A stretch of 64,000 bases of DNA from Diploscapter coronatus (lineage: Eukaryota > Nematoda > Chromadorea > Rhabditida > Rhabditidae): assembly GCA_964036155.1 (NCBI GenBank), contig OZ038422.1, forward strand, positions 62,457,201 to 62,521,200. The letters run 5' to 3'. The notes below the pieces were generated by a model that was not told where the DNA came from, did no database searches, and saw only the letters and a list, made by a program, of their open reading frames with translations. Each line of letters opens with the position of its first letter. Positions within the stretch are counted from its first letter, which is position 1. Of the stretch, positions 1 to 14,833 are shown piece after piece. Both the position numbers and the translations under genes were made by a program.

Positions 1-120
1 ATTCAATAAAGTGGAATAATAATTTAATTTCAATGAGCATGATACAGACAACCCTCGAAAATATTCAAAGTGATGAGGGATAATTACAATTGAAATAAGT
101 ATACTTTAAAGTATTTTATT
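1..120 (+). other. 3' flank of a further kelch gene copy
   Basis: This stretch, with phrases such as 'gatacagacaaccctcgaaa' and an 'aataagtat..tttaaa' block, is a diverged copy of the DNA just after the stop codons of the two kelch genes on this strand (about 5017-5160 and 17509-17660). The simplest reading is that a third plus-strand kelch gene ends just left of the window. The coding part is not visible, so this is inference from flank similarity. Confidence 0.5.
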
Positions 121-683
121 TTGAAAATTCTCTAGTCAAATCCAATATTTATTTTATAGTAATTTCAATCCATTAATGAATTTTAAAGTAAATTTTAAAA
201 AATATATAGTGGAAATAGTTAATCGATTTTCTGTGAACAGCTATTGAATGTATTCAAAGCATATTGTTCGTCAGCAGCATCAATGTTAGTGTATTTTTCC
301 TAGTTTCTCGATGTTTCACTGAAATAGCCTATGTATTTTCTTCTCAGCCAATCTCTTTCACTACCTAATGATGAGGCGTTTCCTTTATTATTTTCGTAGT
401 ATTGATCTATTTAATGTCAGTTTAATGCCTTTCAGTATTTGTTAAACTTCTTTTATCATTTTGCTATTATTAATTTTCGTTCTTCTTAATTCTAAATATC
501 AATGCAAAAATGTTTAAATAAACATAAATTTTAATTTCCAACTTCATTTGAAGGAAACAATCTAAATATATAATCAATATGGAACTTGATCCTAATGAAT
601 TATAATTATTTATTCACTTGAGCACGAATGCTTGAAATGTATTCTAAAATTATTTTAATTTGTAGATTAAAAATAGTTGAGAA
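121..683. other. Intergenic, no gene seen
   Basis: AT-rich DNA between the presumed upstream kelch copy and the Hsp70-kelch gene. A possible 3' splice site (ttgtag near 666) lies just before the start codon at 684, so a 5' untranslated exon may be located here. I see no coding pattern. Confidence 0.4.
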
Positions 684-5016
<4,333 letters not shown>

Positions 5017-5163
5017 TGCAGTTTAATACCATGTAGCCCTTTTATTCGGCATATTATATTTTATGAACATTATCTTTATTCGACTACTATCAGAAATTAA
5101 AAATTCCAATAAACATGATAAAAACAATCCTCGAAGACATCCAATAAAGACGCTAAGAAATTA

Positions 5164-5250
5164 GGTTCCTAGAAAAGACCACTTTTGCCTATCTTTTTCC
5201 TCCCCCTCGTACTATTTCTTAGAAAAAAGTGATGTATTTTTCTATGAGCC
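5164..5250. repeat. Foldback element, relative of the 16349 MITE
   Basis: An 87-base unit whose ends are inverted copies (ggttcctagaaaagacca against tttttctatgagcc read backwards). Its interior shares 'tactatttcttagaaaa', inverted, with the element at 16349-16454. I see no convincing target-site duplication here. Confidence 0.5.
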
Positions 5251-5261
5251 ATATTTTCAGT

Positions 5262-6347
5262 AAACTACGGCACTTTTGGTATAATATGGCATGCTTTCTA
5301 TTAAATACGACACGATTGTTTTCCTTCGCCAACGTCTTTTTCACACTATCTTCGTTCATTTTCATTTTTTAAAATCTTTCCGGCAATTTATATATGACGA
5401 AGTAAGGGGATGATGAGGCTATAGGCGAGGGTAAGGGTGAGGATGAAGATTAGGCCAAATATCGTTAAAAATAGATATCATCATCTTATCATTTCAGTAT
5501 ATCTGTAATAGTTATATTTTTGACATTATTTCGAAAGTTTTTTTTAACTTCTTTTCGAGTTTTATGCATCTAAATCTACTCAACGGTGGATAGCATGAGA
5601 AGATTTGGAGGAGATTTAAGGAATTTCATGTTTTCAGATAGAAAAATCATTCTATTAATCCATAGAAATCTTGCCATATTTTAATAGGAAACATGCTGTG
5701 ATATACTAAAAAGCGTGCCATAGTTTACTAGAAATATCGTGCCGTCAAACAGTGGTTGTCATTAAATTTATTGCACCTTAATTTAATTAGTCGTCTTTGA
5801 TAATTCATTTGATTAAAATTCGCGTCTAGACGGGTAGACGGATTATCTCTGATACGCGGATAGAGAGGAAGGCACGGTTGCTTAGGACATTTTGCTAATG
5901 ATTTCTGGTTGATTTGAAAAATGTATGCTGAAAGAAGCTTTTAACATTATTACATATTCCGACTAAAATGATATTTGTTAAATCGAAGTGTTAACATTTT
6001 GAAAATGTATATTCTTGCACAAGATTTATTCAGAACGTACATATGAAAATTCATATACCACAACTTTCAAGCGAATACTTATTCCAAATAAACTTGGGTT
6101 TACTTTTATGTTGAAATAAAAATTTTGATTTGTTATGTTATTTTTTAGTTTTCACTTAGACTTAGATCAAATTGTTTGCCAATGAAAGCGCAAGCACTGA
6201 GCTGTCGAATATCAACACGAAGAGAATCGGTAAAATATGCACGAAATGACAGCACAGCTAGCTGAAATTCAACAGAAAAATCATAAAATCGTTAACCAAT
6301 AACTTTCCGCAGCATTATAAATAAACTTTAGCAAAGTTGCAACTTTT
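5262..6347. repeat. 1.1 kb dispersed repeat, copy 1
   Basis: Near-identical over its whole length to 23841-24931 in the same orientation. The left 480 bases have inverted ends (aaactacggcacttttgg at 5262 against a diverged inverse around 5690-5745), so that part is itself a foldback element. The remaining 600 bases (5745-6347) carry no terminal repeat that I can see. No coding frame is conserved between the copies. It may be a longer non-autonomous transposon or a segmental duplication. Confidence 0.7.
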
Positions 6348-6896
6348 TTCGAGATCGGATCTGTTAAAATTTTAAGTTACCGTAATTCTGCATGAAAAAC
6401 AAACCACATCATGATGATCAGCATGAAAAGACTGAACAATATGTGAAAATCAGTCAAATCGACGGACCCCTGGAAACACCCCTTTGCTAGACTTGGGTTT
6501 TTCCTGACATTTACTCTTAAATCGAAAGAATTGCAATTGTTTATCATTAATTGTAGTTTTCCCTCGTTCCGAATTGCGAAATCTTTCATTTTTTAAATGT
6601 TTCTTGAATAAGCTAGCCTGTGCTTTGGATGATTGAATCTATTATCTCTCCATCGACTGCCTGCCTTATCAAATGTCGTTCATTGCAAAAAAAAAAACTG
6701 CGCCATTTCAGACAAAAAGAGTCTTTCTGTTCAGCTTCCGTTGCCCTCTCAAATGCATTCTGCTAACAGTCAAAAAGAACGTGGCATTTAGAATGAAAGC
6801 TAAAGCTGATAAAACATTAAAACATGGGAGTATGAGAAATGATAATATGGCATGGATTGCATGCAATCTAGTAGAGCAATAGTAAATAAATTATAG
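6348..6896. other. Intergenic, no gene seen
   Basis: Unique AT-rich DNA between the dispersed repeat and the mariner element. Open frames here are short and lack splice support. Confidence 0.4.
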
Positions 6897-6898
6897 TA

Positions 6899-8201
6899 CA
6901 GGGTGCGGACAAATTATGGAGGCACTTGCTAAAGCGTCGATTTTTCACGAAGTGCGCAGAGTTTACATGCTATTTTTATTTTTTCGTCATTACCATGCAT
7001 TTCGTGATCATTTCCATATATTATTTACCATTGGTAGGTTTTCTATTCAGAATGGTAGCGCCGAGTTCAAAGCGATCTATTATCATCATATTGTATCAGG
7101 CTGGGAATCAAACGAAAGACATCGTCAAACTGATGAAAATCAGTCGAACGATGGTCCAGAAGACTGTAAAACGGTTCAAAGAGATTGGATCTGCTGCTGA
7201 CCGTCCGGGAAGAGGCAGAAAACGGAGTGCAAGGACGGAACAGAACAAGACAAGCTTCGTGAGATGATTCGACGAAATTCCCGAAGATCCATACGAAAAA
7301 TGAGCAAAAAATTGAAAATCAACGAAAAATCGGTCAGAACCATCATCAGGAAGGACTTGAGACTCAACTCCTACAGAATCCAAAAAAGTCCACGAACTCA
7401 CGGACAAAATGATGTCAAACAGACTTGAAAGATACCAACAGTTTCCCAAGAGGCTTTCTTCGGCACGCTACAAAACGATTATTTTTTCGGATGAGGAAAT
7501 ATTCACAATGGAACTTTTCATGAATCGTCAAAATGATCACATCCTGTCCCCAAACGTCTCCTCTGCTAATTCCAATGGCAAACTGATCGGAAGACGTGCT
7601 CATCCTCAGTCAATCCCGGTTTGGGCGGCTACCGCCTATCATGGAAAGTCCTCCCTCGTGTTCGTCCCCCAGAACGCCAAGATCAACACCGAAACCTATC
7701 AAATCTTATTTAAAATAAAGCTCTTATTCCCTGGACCAAAATCCATTTTAAATCCTGTCCCTCCTGCTTTCAGCAGGATTCGGCTCCTTCCCACAAGTCA
7801 AAATCTACTCAATCCTTCTGCAAAATTCACTTCGCAGATTTCATCTCCTCTTCCGAATGACCCTCCAACAGCCCTGATTTGAACCCATTGGATTATTCCA
7901 TTTGGTAATACTTTGAGACCAAGGCCTGCTCTACTCCCCACAAAAGTTTCGGCTTCTTGAAGTCTTTCCTTGTCGAAGCATGAGACAAAATGTCCAATGA
8001 CTAGTTGCGTGCCGTCATCGATGCCTTCCTCGAGCGACTCAAGGCCTGTATCAACGCTAAAGGCGGCCATTTCGAAAACTCTTAGTTGATTTTTTATCGT
8101 TATGTTATCAATAAATTATTTTTAAAATTTGAACTCGATTACTTCAATATTTCGGGTTAAATCTCAATTTATCGGTGCCTCCATAATTTGTCCGCACCCT
8201 G
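6899..8201 (+). mobile_element. Tc1/mariner element, DD37D (maT-like) type
   Basis: A 1303-base element with terminal inverted repeats of about 27 bases (cagggtgcggacaaattatg.. at the left; the exact inverse ends at 8201). It is flanked by TA at 6897-6898 and 8202-8203, the target duplication of this superfamily. Inside lies a decayed transposase (7052-8085). The intact termini mean it could still be moved by a transposase supplied elsewhere, which is inference. Confidence 0.92.
7052..8085 (+). pseudogene. Broken mariner transposase
   Basis: The reading begins MVAPSSKRSIIIILYQAG, followed by a helix-turn-helix region and a basic GRGRKRSART segment, then the catalytic blocks IFSDEEIF, FQQDSAPSH and SPDLNPLDYSIW. 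I count 37 residues between the second catalytic Asp and the Asp of NPLD, which gives DD37D. Frame changes are visible near 7250, 7400 and 7700, and a TGA replaces an expected Trp near 7858. No intact enzyme can be made from this copy. Confidence 0.88.
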
Positions 8202-8235
8202 TAGAATGTTCTATTTAAATAGAAAATGTTTCCTT

Positions 8236-8520
8236 CTACAGTACTAGGAATAGATGGAAATTATCGTTCCGTTTCTGAATACGTAAAAATTCATTCCCGT
8301 CAGGTCCTAATACAGTACTGGATGGCAGTATCCCATAGATTCTAAACCAACCAACCTTTCTGATCCTTTCCCCGATTGTCTTCCTTTCTTCGACGACCTC
8401 CTGCTGTTCGATTCTTCCCCTTTTCTCAGCTATTCTGTGTTCCTCTTCAATCTTTCGCTGCCGTTCAATTTCGATTCCATGAATGTTGACAGTGTAGTGC
8501 AGATTCTTCGCACTGTCAAC
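8236..8520 (-). CDS. Possible exon of a coiled-coil protein
   Basis: An open minus-strand frame starts after a plausible splice acceptor (aatcacag near 8520) and ends at a stop at 8236. It is rich in Glu, Arg and Lys (IEIERQRKIEEEHRIAEK, EQQEVVEERKTIGERI), typical of a charged coiled coil, followed by a less charged C-terminus. No upstream exon or start was found, and it abuts the mariner right end. It may be a gene remnant. I do not recognise the family. Confidence 0.3.
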   Translation of the reverse strand, partial: VDSAKNLHYTVNIHGIEIERQRKIEEEHRIAEKRGRIEQQEVVEERKTIGERIRKVGWFRIYGILPSSTVLGPDGNEFLRIQKRNDNFHLFLVL

Positions 8521-8649
8521 ACCTCTGTGATTAATAATATAAAAATTGCGAAAGTGAACTGTAAAAATCATCATCAACGTTATATCTTGTATTATATATA
8601 TTAAAAATAGCTTATTCGAAGAAATTGTACAGCATTGAAATGCCATTAC

Positions 8650-10370
8650 CGTTATGGCCTTTCACTACAACCAATAAAGATGAATCATAAATTTGAATTG
8701 TTCTGGTTGGAATGTAATGGTAGAATTATCGGTTCTACCTTTCAAATTTCGCAAAATGTCTGAAAGATTTGGAGAAAAGTAGCTGCTCATATGATTAACC
8801 TTTAGAAATCAAAAAGTGAAGAATCACAATGCGAGAGCAACGTTACATAAATTATGTGTCCTGTAAGTTATACATCATAATATGAGTAATTGGCTTCAAC
8901 TCAAGAGTTGTACCAAATAAAACTATAAGGTAGGAGAGTACCATGCAAAAACCGTACTCAATTTGGATGAAAAATAAAAAAGAAAGTTATTCAAAAGGTA
9001 AATTGGGAAGATAAACTTGAACACCATGTAAGTAGTGTACAAGAAGAGTTGCGAAAATTTATCTCATAACTTGTAACGGTGTTATGTTATAGTCGAATAT
9101 CATTACATTCTTCACTTATTGGGAATAGATTATTGCCGTTTATTTCAATGTAATATACCTATTAGATATCATTTTTGTGTTATTATTTATTAAAGAATTG
9201 CGATGCAAAGAACATATTTTAGGATGAGTATGAAATAATTACATATTTTTATATTCTTCCCCTAAAATTAAGTTGCTAAATCGCTAAAAATTAATCCTTC
9301 CCCAAAAATGAAAGCTCATCTTATTGCGACAATTTTTCCTCGCTATGCATACTTTGCCATGGCCTTATCTTTCAAAAAATGTCTATATTACCCGTTTAGC
9401 AAAATGTCTTTTTATCAGATTGAACAAGAGTTATAGCGGACTATTCCAAGCATTTTTTCAGCCGATAAAAGTAAACAAGGAGATAGTTTGTACTCATTCA
9501 ATAATTGATAATAATTCCAACGCAATGATTCCTCTTTTCTTGGACAGAATCATAATCCTGCAGAACCCCAAATCAAGATCTTGCGTTTTCCAGAATTCAT
9601 GCCCTGTAATTAAAAAAGTCTTATATTTTCCAAATGACCTTGACTAGCAAGTTTTGAAATCGTAGAGAACTATTCTGCAGCCCTAAAATGTGCTGTTTCT
9701 AGATCGTTAGCTAGAATTGTACCTATAGAAGACGTAGATATAGTCTCTTGCATAAGCCAGTTGGCAGTTTCTGATGAATTTGGTTGAACTTAGAAATTTT
9801 GCAATCATCGATACATCTACTGTTGTTAGCCACGATTAAACGTATGCATTTGTTTTCCATTACCCCAAATTCTGTTTAGGCTCAATGAAAACTCTCTCCA
9901 ATACTTAGGCGAGTATTTATCTGCTAACTTGTTGCCGATAAATAAATCCTTTATTGTTATCGAATAAGTTACGACCCGTTTCAATACTGTAATTTAGAGA
10001 ATGAAAGACAAATTACATAAGTAAGAAATACAATAATACTATCCCATCTGAAACCATATTGAGACGTTGAAATTGTCACAACCATCGCATCATTGCTGTT
10101 GAAATATGGTGTAAACAGATGCATTTTATATTGTTAGATTGATATGAGTTTCATTTTCAAGTAGGATCAATTTAGAAGTTTTTTTAAGCTTCTGATGTTA
10201 GCATTCCAGAAAAGATACGATCATAAAACCCTATCATAAAGCTCTATCATAATTTTATAGGTAAACAATTTTTTGTCAAAAATGTAGGAAAATAAAGTCG
10301 TAAATTTGTGACATTTTCTATAATTGTAAACAATTTTGAGACTCAAACGATAAAGGTATAATCTAGTTGG
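8650..10370. other. Intergenic, no gene seen
   Basis: About 1.7 kb of AT-rich DNA. Open frames such as 9324-9647 (plus) have no codon pattern, splice partner or recognisable protein. I found no repeat boundary. Confidence 0.4.
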
Positions 10371-10374
10371 CATT

Positions 10375-11345
10375 CAGAACTTTCATCGAATTTTCGAATG
10401 CCATAAAATCGGAATCCATTTCTTTGACAAAGATTTCGTTGAGAAGTGCAACGTACTTCTTCCGTAGTTGAAACACGAAGAATACTGTTGCAGTCGATTT
10501 CGAAATATTCCTAGAGTTGGTTCGATCGAAATAGATAACTTTTCAATGACATAGAGCCAACTCTGAGCTTATATCCTTGTTTCCCATTTTCGTTCGTCAA
10601 ATGTAGACCGATTTCATCGATCTTGAAGTTGTTTTTGACGTTGACGCGCTCACCCTCATAGTGTCGCAAGCTGTACAGAACACCGTTTCTTTCTAAGACC
10701 ATTACTTCTGAATAAAACCGACTTGAGGGATATCAAGTGAACCTGTAGGAGAATCTGGTTTCTTTCTCGATGACGATCTGGAACAGCCCACCTCAACATG
10801 TCTGTCAACTACTATTCCATATCAGTCAAAAAATATGCGATGCATGCACTCCATGTGAAATGTCATAACTGAAAATAACTATTGGCATTGCTTACCGGTC
10901 GAAGCACTCAGCACTGTCCTTCTTTGTCTTTATTTATTGCGATTTGATGTACGATTTGGAAATTTTACACAATGACTCACCTCTGCAGCTAATTTGGGTT
11001 CCTTCAGAATTTCGGCTGAGATTTCTTCAGGAGCAATTAGTTTTTCTTGACTGCCCTGGACGACTTGTACATGGGGCTTTCCCTGAATAAAAATAACACT
11101 TTTTAACATAAAAATTAGACTACGTCTTGATCAACGACTTTGAAAAACCACAACATCATATCGTCCTGTATCGGCTTGTCGATGAATTGCCTACCAATCA
11201 TCCGCTTCGAATCTTGAAAAATCAATAATCGTTTTTTTTACCATAAACGATATTCACCGACTCGACAGCGGGATTTAGGGCCGATTCACCAATGAGCGCT
11301 TTTTTCTTTTTCACCGTAAACAATGACAGACAGTGTCGTGTAATA
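10375..11345 (-). pseudogene. Decayed Hsp70 gene
   Basis: Read on the minus strand from right to left, the pieces follow Hsp70 order: ALIGESALNPAVES then DSKRMIGRQF (ATPase domain, 11290-11170), KPHVQVVQGS..LIAPEEISAEILK (11085-10985), an EGERVNVKNN block near 10630 (compare EGERAMTKDNN of the Hsp70 substrate-binding domain) and FEIDCNSILRVST near 10490 (compare FDIDANGILNVSA). The N-terminal phosphate loop, most of the ATPase domain and continuous frame are missing, and stops interrupt the rest. Unlike the Hsp70 part of the gene at 684, this copy once had a substrate-binding domain. Confidence 0.72.
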
Positions 11346-12863
11346 ATTGATAAGAAAAAAATATAACTGTCTAGGGCTCTTCTAAAAATTGATGAGACAT
11401 AATCGCTGATGAATCTTATCAGTAAATTTATAAGTGCCCAACATGATCTTTTAGCTTTTGCATATTATAAGGCTATTATGCAAAGAATTATCATTGGGAA
11501 TAGGAGGTGTGCGAATAATATCTTTTTATATTCATGCTTGAAGAAAATAACTATTAACTGATAAGAGACCGTATATATACAGCACCCCTCATACTGTTCA
11601 ATTGCATTGGCTCGACAATTTCACCTGTTCATACAAATTATGCAAACACTTACCTTTCACGATTCCAATTGCGTGATCAATTCTATCCTAGTTTTTTTTT
11701 TTTTTTCGAATATTTATACTTTCCACTCTATTGTCTATGAATCAAAATTGCTTATTGGGGAGAAATTAAACTATATCTAGGGAGCGCAAGCATATTTTCG
11801 AAAATCATGGTGGGCTTATTAAACCTATATAATCTGAAAGAACTCATCGTGAAGATTCTGAATCTGCTTAGATTTTTGAAAACGCTCCGCCCTGCGCAAA
11901 CTTAGGTCGTTTGATGCGACCCTCATTTGTCCTTTTTTGCTAACAAATTCGCCGTTGAGTGTGGCTCCCTTTCCTGCTTGCAAGACATAGAAGGAATGCC
12001 TTACTTGGCATTACTTTTATTTGTTGACAATTTCTAAATGTTTTCAAGGTTTTTCTTACTTTTCGGACTTGGACAAGGAACATGAATGAAAGTGATACTC
12101 TGTGACAGTTGGAGTAGCAATGGAACGTGTTTGTAGACCTCAGCACTGACTAATAACGGTTAAACTTTGGAATGAGCTGCAAAATTTTACCTCAGTGCCT
12201 TAAAATATTGATCCAATTTTTATCGTAATTCATGACCATTATCACCATTTCAAATTTTACCTTCATAGAAACTAATTGTGAGGATTTCTGCATACTTTAT
12301 ATAAGGACATTTTTCATCTTTTTCTAATCAACTGATCTATGTGCATACATAAAAAGGCTTATATCTTGTTTTATTTATTTTTCATTAAAAATATTTTTTC
12401 TTATCGGTTAGAAGAGATCCGACCGATCAGATTTCATTCGAAGGCCAATTCCGGTTCCATGCTATGATTTTTTATCTTAAAAGGGAGTCAGAAAATACTT
12501 TGGATTACGGTAGCTCCTCCCACTTTGACTTTTCTATGAACATTCGAGAGTCTTCGTCAAATGGCTCTTATCAGCCGAAAACGCTGTTACTCCTCTCTTT
12601 CAATCTTGCCTCTAATTCTGCTCCTGCATTGTCATTTCTCTAGAGTTCTCTGTGTCGAATCTCCGCGAGTGACTCTTCTAATGTCATTGTATATCTCCTC
12701 CGCTTTATACAGTACTAAATTCCCTAAAATATTCTACTTTGCCTATTTTTATTTAACGTTTTTCCCTTAATCATTCGTCTTCTGACTCTTCAATCTCATT
12801 CAATATTCCCAAGCTTTACAAAAACCCATTTGTTTAGGTTGGCCCAAGCTACTCGACTCCAGG
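11346..12863. other. Intergenic with possible 5' exon of the VMO-I gene
   Basis: Mostly AT-rich and featureless. At 12561 an open frame begins with a signal-peptide-like stretch (LSILPLILLLHCHFSRVLC), and an acceptor (ttgtttag near 12838) lies just before the VMO-I start, so a 5' untranslated or alternative leader exon is likely between 12500 and 12800. This is inference. Confidence 0.35.
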
Positions 12864-14156
12864 ATGCTCAGGATTATCAGCCTGCTATTTTTCGGAGCCC
12901 TTGTTCGTCCATCGGACTCGATAAGCATCAACTCTTCAGAGATCACCAACTGGGGCACATGGCATAACATGGAATACTGTCCTCCCAAAATGTATGCCGT
13001 GGGTGTGCAACTCAAAGTTGATGAAGATCAAGTTATCGACAAGACAGGTCTCAACGCAGTGGCTCTCTACTGTAATCCGCTGGACTCATGTAAGTAATAG
13101 TATGTATAATATGTATATCTTGTTAGCTTTAGCCCTTTACACAAATAAGCACCCAATCATGAGTGGTGTGGGACCATTTGGTAATTGGCAGAATATTCAT
13201 TACTGTCCACAAGGCACAGTGGGTGTCGGATTCTACCTTGATACAGAAAAACCCTCCAGCGGTGATCAAATTGGAGCTACTGACTTTACATTACTTTGTG
13301 GAGATCCATTTGGTTCCCGGGATCCTTCGTCATACTTGAGTAAGACAATTTTTGAAGCAATAGCGAGTATACATTATAGAATTTGATGCTGGCCACGAAG
13401 AACAGTTTCGACAATACATGTGTCCTCAAGAACATGCTGTACGCGGTATCCGGACCCAAGTGGAGAATAGCGAAAATGATAATGACAACACTGCTTTGAA
13501 TAATATTGAACTCGACTGCCACAAAGTTGATATTACCTGTATTCATGAGTTCATAACTTTGCTTGATTATTCCAACTCAGGTGGGTTAATGAACGAGAGA
13601 AGAACAATTTAGCTAGTCTAATGATTCAGGTTCTACACCCGTTCTTCGGTCTTATACAGAACGAATATCTCATACACGTAGATCGGGTCAGACGCAAGAA
13701 AACAGTGGGTCCTCGAAATTCACAATAGGCGGAAGTCGGTTTTTAAATCATATAAACGGTTCTAATTAATCACTTATAGAAGTATCCATAGACGTACCCG
13801 AGGGTATCCTAAAGGCGATAAGTCCCCTCACGGGATCCATCAATTTGGAAATCAGAGGAGAGTACGAGAAGATCACGAGGCAAAATTTGAGATCAATGGT
13901 CGAGCACACACTCCATCACGAAAAAGAGGTTGACTTTGTATTAGGCAAGGGTAATGCTTAGTGCTGCTTTTAGGAGACAGTAGAGATCCAAATCTCTCCA
14001 AAAACACACACGATCATCAAACAACTCCACATCGTGTGCGGAAATTACCGTCTCGGTCTGCCAAAGATTGTCAGGGAAGAATATTCCTCCTCTTCGACGC
14101 GTGCTGGCTCCGCCCCTCTTTTGGTATCATTTTTTGAGTGTATTTTTCGAGCTTAG
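12864..14156 (+). CDS. Secreted VMO-I family protein with extra C-terminal domain
   Basis: Six exons (12864-13089, 13133-13339, 13380-13580, 13630-13734, 13780-13928, 13974-14156) give about 356 residues. An N-terminal signal peptide (MLRIISLLFFGALVRPSDS) is followed by three repeated modules with the vitelline membrane outer layer I pattern: NWGTWHNMEYCPPKMYAVGV, FGNWQNIHYCPQGTVGVGF and QYMCPQEHAVRGIRTQV, each followed by a conserved LNAVALYC / DFTLLC / LNNIELDC strand. VMO-I domains are secreted beta-prisms found in egg coats and other secretions. After residue 220 come a polar linker and about 110 residues unlike VMO-I, with alternating beta-like strands (SINLEIRGEYEKI, ETVEIQISPKTHTIIK). 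That tail is reminiscent of aerolysin-type folds, a weak impression. The last intron is ambiguous; GAG|gttgac gives matching phase. Confidence 0.75.
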
Positions 14157-14833
14157 TTCTCAGAAACTATCCATTATAACCCCCACAAACCATGTGCAGA
14201 AAGAAAGGAAATTTGTCTGATGTGCAACGTAAAAAAGCCCAATCGATTTTGGTTTGATAATTGGGCACTTGTACTCAAAAAACCATTTCTTATGCAACCA
14301 AAAGTGTCAACTGTCAAATATCGTACAAAATTAGAAAATTAGCAGTCTGTCAAAGGATGTATAAAAGGCAGAATTTTACAGGAATTCGTTCATCGTGATG
14401 TCCAAAAATTGCAATATTATAAGCTAAAATATACAAATAAGGCGAGAATATCCGCTTTCGACAAATGAAGGGCGGGTCCCCATGTCAATATTTCTAAAAT
14501 CTGCCAATATTGTCTAGTCACCTCTACTATATAAGAATGTAGTCACCCTTTTCCGCATCATACATACATCTTTTCACGACTAAATACCCTAAGCGACCCC
14601 TTGTACTCTTTACTCGCTTTTTGCCTTCACCCTCTTATAATCTTTATCCGGTTTGAAAAATGGGTTTCTTTGATATGGGGTTTGGATAGGGCGATCCTGG
14701 TATCAAAATGCTCGATATAATGCGCTGAGTATGCTAAAAACGTGATCACCCTAGCCTATTCCTATTTACTATTTTGAAAGGTCACAAGGTATAGAACAAG
14801 CCAACTTTTATTTACAAGTGGCTTCCTTCTTCA
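14157..14833. other. Intergenic, no gene seen
   Basis: AT-rich spacer between the VMO-I and second kelch genes. A small hairpin (gcccaat..attgggc) lies near 14236-14266. The VMO-I gene could use a last exon ending near 14218 instead of the stop at 14154. Confidence 0.35.

Noticed and set aside
8486..8521. Hairpin gttgacagtg..cactgtcaac considered as an RNA gene or attachment site
   Set aside because: Ten-base arms with a 16-base loop are too small to support a specific call, and they lie inside a coding-like exon.
9324..9647. 107-codon plus-strand frame
   Set aside because: No family, no splice partner and a chance-like composition.
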